A stretch of DNA of 63,265 nucleotides. It comes from Planctomycetota bacterium (GTDB lineage: Bacteria; Planctomycetota; SZUA-567; H5-PLA8). Below are positions 37,197 to 47,063 of the stretch, piece after piece. The notes under the pieces are model-generated. The model did not search any database, had not been told where the DNA came from, and worked only from the letters and a program-made list of their open reading frames with translations. Within the stretch, counting starts at the first letter, position 1; each line of letters begins with the position of its first letter. The stretch covers positions 8,277 to 71,541 of the forward strand of contig JAKLKQ010000031.1 of the NCBI GenBank assembly GCA_023150555.1, given 5' to 3'. Both the position numbers and the translations under genes were made by a program.

Positions 37197-40100
37197 TTAG
37201 CCCGGATTGGTCAGGCTGCGCGGGCTGGTGCCCGTGCCGGTCGTACCCTTCGTGGAGGTGTTGTAGATGAAGCGCACCGTCTCGATGATCGCCCCGACGT
37301 CGTTCAACAGCGGATCGACGATGCCGGTGGTCGGCGGCCCGGCTGAGAAAGTGCCAGTGATGGTGAGGCCCAAGTCAGCAACGCCGTTAATTACGGAAGG
37401 GTTGGCAGAATTTGTCTGCCCCAGCGGTTTTCCCTGCGTTAACAGCGAGATTAGGTCCTTGAAGTCGGCCTTTCTCACCTTAATGGCGATCAGGTTTTGC
37501 TTGGCATTGTACTTGAACGAACTGTTGTTCACTGTGTCCCTGAATCCCCTAGCCTTTGGGCCAACATTTCCAGTAGCCAAAACGACGTCTGCTAGGGCAG
37601 GAAGAAGGGGGTTGATGTCATTAAGCGTTACGGTGATATCGGTGTTGGGCAGGATCGTGAGCCCGTTCAGCAGTTGCAGCGTGATGGTCAAAGTATCGGT
37701 GCCCGTGGTCGGGAAAATTCCGATCTTGAACTTGCCCTTGAGCGCCTTGACCGGGCTGAGCACGCGGATCTTCAGGGAGTCCTGCCGCAGGATGGGCCGA
37801 ATGTCCATACCGAAGCCGTTGAAGAGCCCCGGCTGCTGGCCCACCAGCGTGAACTGTACGTCGTCGCCGACGGCGATGGTGTCGGCAATACCGTTCGGGC
37901 CAGCCATGACCGCATTTACGCCCAGGATTGCCGAGAATCCGATCACGTCGTCGCCAGGCGGGTTGACGTTGTTCGGCGGCGTTTCGATGGTTGGGGGAAT
38001 GCCGGGGCCAGGTCCAGGCGCAATGACGATAGACTGGATCGCGCCGTTCAGCGCGATGACCTGAACGTCGTCTCCGGCGGCGGTCGTGTTCACAACGCCG
38101 TTGCCACCATCCAAAATGTATTCCAGCCCCGTGTAGCGGCTCACGTGCGCGAAATCGTCGATCGTTGGGACCGTATCGAGCACGCCGTTGGGACCAGGAG
38201 TAATAGCCACGGTTCCAGTCACCGGGCCGACAGGCAGGCCCTGGATGTCGTCGCCTACCCTGGTGGTCTCGACGATGCCGTTGCCGCCGTCGAAGATCAC
38301 GGGGAGGAGGGAGACCGAGTCGACGCCCAGGAAGTCGTCGCCCTGCGCGTTATTCAGGAAGGTGGGGGTAACGGCCGGTTCAAGAATCCCATCAGGGCCA
38401 GGGCCAACCACCGGATAAGCGGCCGACTGCCCGTTGATGGCCAGATTCAGGATGGTCGACGGATCGTTCGCCGGAACGCAGGGACTCTCGAGCGTGTTTG
38501 CGGCCGGCAGACCGACCGTCGCAACGGCGGCCGGAGGCATGCGCCCGTTGTCGATGATCGACCACGTGATCACGTAGTCTCCCGGATCGACGTAGGTGTG
38601 CGGAACCAATGGTCCTTCGCCGTAATCGCCGAGCAACTCCGGGAGCAGGGCCAGGTCCGCGGCACTCAGGATCGTGCAAGTGCCGTCACCCCAGTCGATG
38701 TGGCCGTAGATCAGGAATCCGTCCTGGTCGTACGAGCGGTCCATGTTCAGCAGCATGTCCAGCGGCCCCATGCCCGTATTCGTGAAGGAGGGCGCCAGAT
38801 CCACGTTGGCCACCGGCGGGAAGTTGACCAGCGAAAGGTGGACGACGCGTTCGTAGACGCTGGTCGTTTTGCCCGTGCCGTTCACATCGTTGGCGACCAT
38901 CAGAGTCAGGCGCACGCAGACGACCTGTTCGATCTTCAGCGGCACCTGCAGGTCTTCCGGGATGGTCATCTCGTAAGTGACGATCTGCGGTGCCAGCGCG
39001 TTTGCCAAGGTCGTGTAACCGGTGTCCGTGCCCGGGTTCTGGGCGCTGGGCTGCTGGCCGGGAATGGTGACCTGGATGTCATCGGTCATGCGGTAGGCGC
39101 GCGCCTGGATGCTGGCGGCGTACAGGCCTGGCGTGCCGCCGCTGACCAGGACGTCGTCGGGAAGGACGACCGTGTCCAAGGCGCCGTTGGGACCGAAGAC
39201 CACCACCTGGCGGCCGGCAGAGTCGACGGTCAGAACGTCGTCGGCGAGGAGCGGCAGCGAGTTGATCGAGCCGTTGGCGCCGGGATGGATGCCGATGGTG
39301 ACCGGGCTGACCGGCGCGGCGACCACCGGGCGCACCAGAGTGGGCACGGGAGCAGTGGCGCCGGGGCCAAGGACCTGAACGTCGTCCGGACCGACGGCCA
39401 GGACCTGCGCGCGGTTGTCGCCGCCCGTGGTGATGACCAGACGGCCCATCTCGTCCATGCCCAACATGTCGTCGCTGGTGATGATCGGGTGCGGCGGGAA
39501 CGGTGCCGCGGTACCCAGAGCGCCACCCTGCCTGAAGTCGACGACGATGTTGGTGTCGCCAGTCTTGCCGTCGGCACCCACCGGTGCCATCTGCACGGCG
39601 TCGCTGGGGGTGCCTCCGATGGCTACCAACTGGTCGTCGGTGGCCGCTACAATCGTTTCCGCCACTCCGTTGCCGCCGTCGATCAGGACCGGGCGGCCGG
39701 TGTCAGGGTCGCCATTGGGCACGATGAAGTCGTCTCCCACGGGCGGGCCGGACTGCAGAATGCCGTCTGCGCCGGCACGGGCAATAATGGCGGTAAAGGC
39801 GAAGGTCTCGGCCACGAAATCCGGCCCCGCGGTGATTACGGGCTCGCCGAAGGTCGGACTGAGCGGATTGGCGTCGACGGTCGCGAGGTCGTCGCCCACG
39901 GGTGAGGGCAGCGGCAAGGCCTTGTTCAGGCCTTTGGCCACGACGATGTTCTGGCGCACCCAGGTGTCCGCGACCAGGTCGACGCCGGTAAGGATCTGCG
40001 GCGGCTGCAGGGGCGGATTGTCCAGGTCATCGTTGAGGTGCTCGATGGTCTCCAGCTTGTTGTTGTCGCCGGGGTCGACCACCAGGTCCGGTGAGGAACC

Positions 40101-40394
40101 CAGCGGCACTACGAGGGCGCCGGTCACGTCGACGTTCGGATTGGGCTGTTTGCCCTGGCAGACCGCGTTGAACTCCCAGACCGCGCGGTAGAAGAGGTTC
40201 GGGTTGGCCACCGTCGGCGTCGAGCACGACGGATCGAAAGTCACCGTGATCGACGGGTTGGCGGGGTCGCCGCCGCCGACGTCGAACGAGAAGCAGGCTT
40301 CCGGCACCTCGTTGGCTGAGGCGGCTCCGAGGGCCAGCAGGAGCCCCACCGCGAGTGCCGAACGGCCGAAGCGATGCGAAATGCGGCGCACCAT
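37197..40394 (-). CDS. Giant secreted protein with PKD domain and repeated GxNG/GDD motif
   Basis: The 1065-residue protein has a signal peptide (RSALAVGLLLALGAASA). A PKD-type domain lies at about 527-620 (VANVDLAPSF, IDWGDGTC, VDPGDYVITWSI). On both sides, at about 160-450 and 660-860, it repeats a motif of the form GPNGIADTIAVGDDVQ; the clearest copies begin near 398, 701, 732, 761 and 831. I do not recognise the motif as a named family; the Asp and Asn spacing suggests metal binding. It ends in a beta-rich region and is followed by a strong terminator. It lies 121 bases after the neighbouring giant gene. Confidence 0.85.
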   Translation of the reverse strand: MVRRISHRFGRSALAVGLLLALGAASANEVPEACFSFDVGGGDPANPSITVTFDPSCSTPTVANPNLFYRAVWEFNAVCQGKQPNPNVDVTGALVVPLGSSPDLVVDPGDNNKLETIEHLNDDLDNPPLQPPQILTGVDLVADTWVRQNIVVAKGLNKALPLPSPVGDDLATVDANPLSPTFGEPVITAGPDFVAETFAFTAIIARAGADGILQSGPPVGDDFIVPNGDPDTGRPVLIDGGNGVAETIVAATDDQLVAIGGTPSDAVQMAPVGADGKTGDTNIVVDFRQGGALGTAAPFPPHPIITSDDMLGMDEMGRLVITTGGDNRAQVLAVGPDDVQVLGPGATAPVPTLVRPVVAAPVSPVTIGIHPGANGSINSLPLLADDVLTVDSAGRQVVVFGPNGALDTVVLPDDVLVSGGTPGLYAASIQARAYRMTDDIQVTIPGQQPSAQNPGTDTGYTTLANALAPQIVTYEMTIPEDLQVPLKIEQVVCVRLTLMVANDVNGTGKTTSVYERVVHLSLVNFPPVANVDLAPSFTNTGMGPLDMLLNMDRSYDQDGFLIYGHIDWGDGTCTILSAADLALLPELLGDYGEGPLVPHTYVDPGDYVITWSIIDNGRMPPAAVATVGLPAANTLESPCVPANDPSTILNLAINGQSAAYPVVGPGPDGILEPAVTPTFLNNAQGDDFLGVDSVSLLPVIFDGGNGIVETTRVGDDIQGLPVGPVTGTVAITPGPNGVLDTVPTIDDFAHVSRYTGLEYILDGGNGVVNTTAAGDDVQVIALNGAIQSIVIAPGPGPGIPPTIETPPNNVNPPGDDVIGFSAILGVNAVMAGPNGIADTIAVGDDVQFTLVGQQPGLFNGFGMDIRPILRQDSLKIRVLSPVKALKGKFKIGIFPTTGTDTLTITLQLLNGLTILPNTDITVTLNDINPLLPALADVVLATGNVGPKARGFRDTVNNSSFKYNAKQNLIAIKVRKADFKDLISLLTQGKPLGQTNSANPSVINGVADLGLTITGTFSAGPPTTGIVDPLLNDVGAIIETVRFIYNTSTKGTTGTGTSPRSLTNPG

Positions 40395-40514
40395 GTACCT
40401 TACCTCCGCTGAAGAAACCGCCTGCCTCTGATTTGCCGGGCGAACCCGGCCCGCCTTGCCGGCGGCGCAGGGTTCAGGATGCCCGGTCCGGTTGTCACGC
40501 CCTGTCCGATTCCC

Positions 40515-43500
40515 TTACTTCTTGAACGTCGTCGTGCCGGTCTTGAAGAGCAGCACTTCCGTCTGCCCGTCGAAGTTCTGGAACCCGGTCACCGTGTCGT
40601 TCTCGTGGCTGATGTACAGGCGCACCGGACAGACCTGCGTCGTCAGGACCGGGTCCAGGCCGACGCCGCCTTCCAGCAGGCCGAAGTCCAGGTTCGCGAT
40701 CGGATAAGTCTTGATCCGGAAGTCGCCCGCGCGGCTGGCCCAGCTCAGCGACTGGATGCCGGTCTTGTTGAGCAGGTTCGTGTTGCGCTTGAAGGTGAAG
40801 ACATCGGCCGCGCCCTTCTTGCCCTTCACCGTCCAGACCGGGTCGGTGATGAAGTTCAGCGTCTCCGAGAAGCCCGATTCGGTCGGCAATAGCCCCGGGC
40901 CGAAGGCCGGACCGATCTGTACGGTGACGTCGGACGACGGCTGCGGGCGCAGGTCGTCGGCGCCGAAGCGCGCCAGCCGCCCGCGGATGTCGGCCGTCAC
41001 GTAGGCGCCCTTGAGGTTCATCTTGGCCTTGGTCACGATGAACGCGCTGGAGACCAGCAGCGTCTGTCCGCCGGTCGGCACGGACAGCACCGTGCCCGGG
41101 CCGGGCGAGACGGTGAAGATGCCGTCTATGGTCGAGCGGCCGAACTTGTATTGGCCGCTCGCGTTCCCGCCTCGCAGGGAGCGGTAGTCGTAGCTGATGA
41201 TTGCGCCCCGCTGGTCCGGCGGCAGGGTGGCGTCCTCGGGCGTGGGGTAAATGCGCACCGGGTTGAACGGATCGGTGAGGTCCAGCAACTCGATGCGGAT
41301 GTGCACCGGCAGCAGCCGGAACTCGTCGAAGTTGAAGCAGCCCAGGGCGCCGTCCAGCCGCTGGTTCTTGGCCACGATCCTGAACTGGCCCGACGGCAGG
41401 TTCAGGGTGAAGGAGCGGAAGCCGCCCTTTTCCGGCAACTCGTTCACGGTCAGGTTGCCCCTGTCGTCCAGGAATCCGTCGCCCGGCTCGAACAGCTGCA
41501 GCGTCCCGTTCAGCGCCACGTGGATGGCCATCCTCACGGCGCCCAGGCCGGAGGGCGGGAAGTTCGGCAGGTTGAAGCGCCCGGCGATGGTGATCGTGTC
41601 CTTGAACGGGTCGTCGTCGAGCAAGTCGGGGTCGTCGCTGTCGAGCTTGCCGGCCCACGGAATCGTGAAGGAGGAGGACTCGATGAGCATGTTGTCGTCG
41701 ACGACCGCGTTGGGCTCCTCGACGAAGATGAAGATCGAGTACCGGTTCTGGGTGGGCAGGTTGGTGGCGATGTCGATGCCGGTATAGATCACGGTGACCT
41801 TGTAGATGCCGGCCTGGGTGAAGATGAAGGACGGCGTCTTGTTGCCGGAAGGCAGCATGGCCACGAAGGACGGCTTGGACTGCAACTGCTCCTCGATAAG
41901 CTTTTCGATGATCCAGGCCGGGGTGTTAGTGCCCGAGGTCAGGGTTCCGGGCGCGAGCACCTGGATGTCCGGCGGCACGGCGGTGGTGTCGGCCACGTTG
42001 TTGGGCCCGGCCACGATGGCCACGCCGACCAAGCGGTCGTCCGGGTCCGGCGTGGTCACCAGCGTGTCGCCAAAGCCGTCGCCGTTGGTGTCCACCCCCG
42101 GAGCGACGACCAGCTGCTGCCCGTTGGTGGCGGGCGTGTCGTTGATCTGGTTAGGACCGGCCACGATCACGCGCCGACCGCCGCCCAAGTCGACGATCTC
42201 GTCGTCGCCCAGCGGCAAGGTCTCCAGCAGCCCGTTCTCGCCATCGGCCGGATTGCCCGGGTCGACGACCACGAAGAATCGGTCGCCGACGAAGGTGCCG
42301 ACCGGGACCGTGTTGAAGTCGTCGGCGCCCTGGTAGGCGATGGTCGTGGACTGGCTGTCGGTCGAGAACTGGACTTCCAGCGGCGCGGTGCCGCCCTGGG
42401 GCGAGGCCGCGAGGAAGATACGGGGGAAGTCACAGACCAAGTAGGTGAAGGGGCCGAAAGAGGAGGCGAGGCCCGTCGAATCCTTGACCTGCAGGAAGAC
42501 CGTGTAGGCCCCGGGTGTGGCGAAGCGGTGGCAGAAATCCTTGGTGAAGAACTTCAACAGCGGCGTGACGCTTCCGCCGGTCGTGTCCGGCAGGAAGAAG
42601 GTCCATTCGAACCCGAAGGCGGGTACGATGGGCGAGGGGTTGTTGCCGCAGTCCAGGTCCGGGATCGTGAGCAGCGCCTGGAAGCAGGAATTGACGGGAA
42701 TCGCACAGTTGTCCGGGTTCGAGACCTGCCCGCCGGCCGTCACGACCTGGTCGTCCACGATCACCGAGAGGTTCGCGGCGACCGTGGGGCGGAAGCCGAC
42801 GCTGGTGCCAGGCACGATCGGCTCCAGCAGGCCGCCTTCGTCCGCTTCGTCGACCTGGCCGTCGGAGTCGTCGTCGATGCCGTTTCGGTTCAGCGGGGTG
42901 CCCAGCGAGCTGTCGAAGTCGAACTGGATGCCGATGGCGCCCGAACAGTTCTCGATGCCGACGGAGGCCAGGCCGGGGTCGGACTCGGTCGGGTCGCTGT
43001 CGTCGCCGATGATGATCTCGATCGAGTTATCGCACTCGCGCAGCACCGCGTTGAAGCTGATGCGCGCCGCGCCGTTGCCGCCGACGAACGCCATCTTGTA
43101 CCACTCGACGACGAACACGCGGTTGCCCGGGATGCCGGTCACGGCCACGTACACGCCGCTCTGCGGATCGCCCGAGAACTTCAGGTCGTCCCAGTAGGCG
43201 AAGATGCAGTTGTTCGGCAGCGTCGGGTTGGGAATGTTCGTGTTGAAGTGGTCTCCGCAGGGATTGATGATTGGGCACGGAGGCAGCGGGAAGTTTATGT
43301 ACCCGTCGATGTGCACCACCGCGATGTTGAACGGCACGCCGTAGAAGACGAACGTGAACGGCAGGCCTACCACCACGAATCCGTTATCCGGCTTGGCCCC
43401 GCAGCGCGTGAACTGGTTGTCCCGGATGCGGAAACCGATGCCGGCCGGCAGGGGCGACTGGCCCGCGTAGTCCGTCGCGCCGGTGTGCAGGTTGATCAGC

Positions 43501-44552
43501 GTGCTGCCGCCGCCGCTGGCCGCCGAGCCGGTGTAGATCGGCGAACCGTTGTTGAAGATCGCGTCGCTGAGGCCGCCGGGGCCCAGGTTCGGGTCGACGA
43601 CGACCGGGTACGCGCGCTTCGGGTCGTTCAGCCACGTCGCCGGCACCGCCACCGAAAGATCGGCCACGTGCCCGTCCGCGCTGACGCAGACTTCGTAGCG
43701 GCAGGCCACCATGCGGCCTTCGGGGTCCTTCGCGAGCTGCGCCGAGTACGAACCGTCGGTCGTGGTAACCTTCTTGTCGTACGCCACGGCTTCCGAGAGA
43801 TCGAAGACCGCCTGGCCTGCGGGATTGCGAATCAGCAGCTTGCCGGTGGTGCTGTGGGCCTTGCCGGCCTCGATGCGCTTCTGGCCGTCGTAGAGATACA
43901 GCTGCGGGCCCAGCTCCAGGCGGCCGCTGAAGACCAGCGACTCGGCCTGCTCGGCGCCTTCCGGCTTCTTGTCCAGCGTCCAGAAGTGCTCGACGCCGCC
44001 CTGGCCGGTGATCTGGTAGCGTTCCTGGATCCCCGCCGGCGCGCCGTCGTACAGGTAGGTGTCGCCGGCCTTGCCCTTGACGATCTTGCCGCCGCGCCCC
44101 GCTTCGACGTCGCTGATCTTCTTCACGACCTCGCCGCCGCGCTGCAGCGTCGTGCCGCCCGGAACCCAGCGAACCATGTCGTCGTTGCGCCACATGACGT
44201 TGCGGTGCTCGACGCCGCCCGCGTAGTCCACGGCGAAGGTCGTTTCCATCCTCTGGTTCTTGTTTTTCGCGCCCTGGGCGGTCATCTCGATCTGGCGCTT
44301 GATTCCGTCGCGCTTGAGCATCTCTTCCCAGCCGGCCTTGCGCTTGAGCTGCTCGTCGCTCAACACGGCCGCGGGCTCCGAAGCCGGCGTGGCCTGAACC
44401 TGCGCGCTCGCCGCAGACGGATCGGACGCAGCCTTCGCGGCACCGGACGCGCTCGAACGCACAACCGGCTCGGCGCGGAAGACGCACCAGCCCAGAAGCA
44501 ACGATGCGCAGAATCCGAGCACAAGCTGAAGGGCGAACCTTCGACCACCCAT
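40515..44552 (-). CDS. Giant secreted protein with PKD-like domains
   Basis: The protein has 1345 residues. The start at 44552 has AGAGGAG upstream and gives a signal-anchor-like N-terminus (FALQLVLGFCASLLLGW). Residues 80-330 end in VPATWLNDPKRAYPVVVDP, a segment seen before repeat regions in large secreted proteins. A domain with VHIDGYINFPLPPC, IFAYWDDLKF and VEWYKMAFVG follows, then DDDSDGQVDEADEGG (calcium-type), PKD-like strands (SPQGGTAPLEVQFSTDSQ) and three copies of the GPN..DT motif shared with the neighbour. The role is probably in the cell surface or extracellular matrix. Confidence 0.85.
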   Translation of the reverse strand: MGGRRFALQLVLGFCASLLLGWCVFRAEPVVRSSASGAAKAASDPSAASAQVQATPASEPAAVLSDEQLKRKAGWEEMLKRDGIKRQIEMTAQGAKNKNQRMETTFAVDYAGGVEHRNVMWRNDDMVRWVPGGTTLQRGGEVVKKISDVEAGRGGKIVKGKAGDTYLYDGAPAGIQERYQITGQGGVEHFWTLDKKPEGAEQAESLVFSGRLELGPQLYLYDGQKRIEAGKAHSTTGKLLIRNPAGQAVFDLSEAVAYDKKVTTTDGSYSAQLAKDPEGRMVACRYEVCVSADGHVADLSVAVPATWLNDPKRAYPVVVDPNLGPGGLSDAIFNNGSPIYTGSAASGGGSTLINLHTGATDYAGQSPLPAGIGFRIRDNQFTRCGAKPDNGFVVVGLPFTFVFYGVPFNIAVVHIDGYINFPLPPCPIINPCGDHFNTNIPNPTLPNNCIFAYWDDLKFSGDPQSGVYVAVTGIPGNRVFVVEWYKMAFVGGNGAARISFNAVLRECDNSIEIIIGDDSDPTESDPGLASVGIENCSGAIGIQFDFDSSLGTPLNRNGIDDDSDGQVDEADEGGLLEPIVPGTSVGFRPTVAANLSVIVDDQVVTAGGQVSNPDNCAIPVNSCFQALLTIPDLDCGNNPSPIVPAFGFEWTFFLPDTTGGSVTPLLKFFTKDFCHRFATPGAYTVFLQVKDSTGLASSFGPFTYLVCDFPRIFLAASPQGGTAPLEVQFSTDSQSTTIAYQGADDFNTVPVGTFVGDRFFVVVDPGNPADGENGLLETLPLGDDEIVDLGGGRRVIVAGPNQINDTPATNGQQLVVAPGVDTNGDGFGDTLVTTPDPDDRLVGVAIVAGPNNVADTTAVPPDIQVLAPGTLTSGTNTPAWIIEKLIEEQLQSKPSFVAMLPSGNKTPSFIFTQAGIYKVTVIYTGIDIATNLPTQNRYSIFIFVEEPNAVVDDNMLIESSSFTIPWAGKLDSDDPDLLDDDPFKDTITIAGRFNLPNFPPSGLGAVRMAIHVALNGTLQLFEPGDGFLDDRGNLTVNELPEKGGFRSFTLNLPSGQFRIVAKNQRLDGALGCFNFDEFRLLPVHIRIELLDLTDPFNPVRIYPTPEDATLPPDQRGAIISYDYRSLRGGNASGQYKFGRSTIDGIFTVSPGPGTVLSVPTGGQTLLVSSAFIVTKAKMNLKGAYVTADIRGRLARFGADDLRPQPSSDVTVQIGPAFGPGLLPTESGFSETLNFITDPVWTVKGKKGAADVFTFKRNTNLLNKTGIQSLSWASRAGDFRIKTYPIANLDFGLLEGGVGLDPVLTTQVCPVRLYISHENDTVTGFQNFDGQTEVLLFKTGTTTFKK

Positions 44553-45025
44553 GGATGAATCTCCTCTTCGCGAAGGCGCTTCCTTGTGAATTTCGAACCC
44601 TAGTTTCTTGATCCCGCAATGCCCCACCAACCAGCCGCTCGTCTTGCATGGAGGAGCTGGAATTGACAGGACTTACGTAATGTTAGGCCTCTCAATTCCG
44701 CGATTATGTCGCACATGAGCGCCCCTTCAATAGGAAAAATATCCCTCGAACCTGCAAAGAAAATTAAGGCCCACGGCGCCCCCGCCTTAGGCTTGCACTT
44801 GGGTTACCTGCCATTCTGTAACACATTTAAAATAAACACGTTATGATTTCAATTCGACGCCGGGCCGGGGGCCTACCCGACGCTACCCTCCGGCCGACCC
44901 AAAAAGGGCAGCACTAAAATTCTTTTGGGTCTTTGCCAACTTGTGCAGAGGACGCGATCTGCTGGGGATTATTAGCGGCTATTAAAAGGCTAAGAGGCCA
45001 ACCGCGCGCTACGGTATGCTTTGAA
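44553..45025. other. Intergenic region, AT-richer
   Basis: No gene is seen in these 473 bases. They include AT-rich patches near 44740-44765 and 44825-44850 and a TTGACAGGACTTACGTAATG stretch at 44664-44683, similar to sequences in other gaps. The minus strand must carry the promoter of the 1345-residue protein; TTGAAA near 44856 with TAAATG 17 bases on is one candidate. Confidence 0.35.
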
Positions 45026-47002
45026 TCAGGGGAGCAGTTCGATCAGGACCTCGATGACTTCCAGCGGTTCAGAGGGTGCGGCCGCTGCCGGGGCTGTGGG
45101 GCCTTCACCAGGTCGAGGCTCCTGCGCCGCCTGTCGAGCGGCTTCCCGGCGCGTTTCCTCATTGACTTGGGGCTGTTCGCTGGAGTCCACCTTGCTTCGC
45201 TCTTGCTTGGGCGCCTCTGGTGCATGTCCGATGCCGCCGCCCAGCGTCTCCGGTCTGCCGCTTCGGCGTTCCGAGCGGAGCCGATTGGCCTCCTGCTGCA
45301 GGGCGGCAATCAGCGCGGCCTTCTTCGAGGCAGGAACCTGAAGGACCAGTCGTACAACCTGCGCTTGGCCGGTCGGGTCCGCCGCGGCCCGATCCAGGAT
45401 CTTGGTGCCCTCCTGTTTCAGGGCCTTCCGTTTATCTGTGGCCTCGGCATCCGCCTTGGCATCCTTGCGATCCACCGCCGCCAGCTCCGCGGGCGGCTCG
45501 GCCCCCTTCTCGCCATCGACAGCCTTGTTGGCGCTTTCTCCTTCGGTCGCGCCTGCAGGTGCTTGGGGCTCCACCGTCTTCGACTTCTCCATGGCTCCTG
45601 CGACCAAGCGTTCGCCGGCCTTCTGGGCATCGTCGGCCTCTGCCGTCGTGCCTCCGATCTCGCGCCGCAGCCTGGCCTTGTCCGCCTGCTCGTTCAGGGC
45701 GAGTTCGCGGCCGCCCTGTGCCGCGGCCAGGGCCAGGAGCTCCGCGCGGGCCTTCTCCGGGTCGTCTGCGCGCATGCGAACCACGGTGGGCGCGGCGTGC
45801 ACGGCTTTCTTTGCGGGGGCGTCGGCCGTAAGCACGCTGTCCTTGGCCTCGGCATTCTTCTTGAACTCGGCTTTCAGTTTGGCTTCTCCATCGTCAGGTT
45901 TGTTGGCGGCCGCCTTGGCCATGGCAAGTTGCTCCCGCTCCTCACCGCCTTCCGCCAACTCCTCTTTCATCGCTCCCGCGTTCGCCTTCGGCTTGGTCGT
46001 GGGGGCAGCTTTGGGCAGGTCGGCTTGCGCGAGTTCCTGCGCAGTCTTGGCTGCGGGGGGCGGGGGCGGTGCTGCGGGCTTCGCCATGCCTTGGGCGCCG
46101 GTATCGAGTCCCTGGGCGACCGCGCCATCCCGTTCCTTTGCAACGGCGGCGAGTTTGCGCGTCGCTACCTTCGTTTCGTCCAGAGTGCGGGCGGGCTGGC
46201 CGGCTCCGGCGCCTTCCGCCCCTCCGAATCCGCCCGGCGCACCGGCCTTGTCGGGTGCAGCATTGCCGCGCTGAAGGTCCTTCGCCTCGCCGCCGCCGGT
46301 TGCTTCCGCCTTGGCCAGGGCCGGAGCCTTCTCGGCGGCCGCCTGAACGCGGTTGGCCACCTTTCCTTTATGCTCCATTTCGGCGGGCTTGCCGGTTGCG
46401 TAGCCACGCGCATCCTGCACGCGCGCATTGGCGGGCGGTTCGGCCGCCGGTACCGCGGAATCGGCCAGGACGTTCCGGTCCAAGGAATCGGCCTCTTCGA
46501 CGGCCTGGGGCAGATCGGCCTTCATCCCGGCCGCCTTGCCTTCCATGTTCCTGGCGCGCTCTTCCTCTGCTTTGGGGCTCTGCGTGACGGCGGCCGGCGC
46601 GGGTTCCGTCGCCTGGGCGGACATCTCCTTGGCACCATGGAGCAGTGAGGCTTTCACGGCCACGAAGATCATCACGCCGACGGCCAGCAGGGCCGCCACG
46701 GAGATCAGCCGGGTGCGCCATGGGCTGGGCCGCGCCGCGGGCATGAACTGTTCGCCGGCGCGGATCACCTGGCCGCTGCCTTCGGCGCTTCGGGCGATCT
46801 CTCCGTGCACGGCGGCCAGGATCGAGGCCGGGGCTTTCTTGCGGGGCAGGCCCTGGACGGCCTTGCTGGCGGTGCGCAGCGCTTCGAGCTGCTCGCGCAG
46901 TTCGGGCTGGGCGTCCAGGCGTGCTTCGACCTCGCGGCGTTCCTGGGGTTCCAGTTCGCCGTCGAGATAAGCCGTCAGGATCTCGTCGTCATGCGCCATC
47001 AT
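45026..47002 (-). CDS. Anti-sigma-factor-like membrane protein with very long tail
   Basis: The 658-residue protein begins with an anti-sigma-type helical domain (MMAHDDEILTAYLDGELEPQ, then RLDAQPELREQL) without an obvious zinc-binding HxxxCxxC. One membrane helix lies at about residues 99-120. More than 500 residues outside the membrane are Ala/Lys/Glu/Pro-rich and mostly disordered, ending with a short structured segment (VVRLVLQVPASKKAALIAAL). It follows the ECF sigma gene by 61 bases, the usual place of a cognate anti-sigma factor. The start at 47002 has AAGGA upstream. Confidence 0.8.
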   Translation of the reverse strand: MMAHDDEILTAYLDGELEPQERREVEARLDAQPELREQLEALRTASKAVQGLPRKKAPASILAAVHGEIARSAEGSGQVIRAGEQFMPAARPSPWRTRLISVAALLAVGVMIFVAVKASLLHGAKEMSAQATEPAPAAVTQSPKAEEERARNMEGKAAGMKADLPQAVEEADSLDRNVLADSAVPAAEPPANARVQDARGYATGKPAEMEHKGKVANRVQAAAEKAPALAKAEATGGGEAKDLQRGNAAPDKAGAPGGFGGAEGAGAGQPARTLDETKVATRKLAAVAKERDGAVAQGLDTGAQGMAKPAAPPPPPAAKTAQELAQADLPKAAPTTKPKANAGAMKEELAEGGEEREQLAMAKAAANKPDDGEAKLKAEFKKNAEAKDSVLTADAPAKKAVHAAPTVVRMRADDPEKARAELLALAAAQGGRELALNEQADKARLRREIGGTTAEADDAQKAGERLVAGAMEKSKTVEPQAPAGATEGESANKAVDGEKGAEPPAELAAVDRKDAKADAEATDKRKALKQEGTKILDRAAADPTGQAQVVRLVLQVPASKKAALIAALQQEANRLRSERRSGRPETLGGGIGHAPEAPKQERSKVDSSEQPQVNEETRREAARQAAQEPRPGEGPTAPAAAAPSEPLEVIEVLIELLP

Positions 47003-47063
47003 GGCTGTCGTCCTTGTGCCGCAGCGGAACATTCCGCCGCACGCGTCATCCCCCAAACTCCGT

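Noticed and set aside
41151..44558. Plus-strand frame of 1135 codons
   Set aside because: It lies opposite the giant secreted protein gene and lacks any recognisable domain; high GC keeps antisense frames open.
44933..46648. Plus-strand frame opposite the anti-sigma gene
   Set aside because: It is Arg/Leu/Gly-rich with no domain and covers a low-complexity antisense region.
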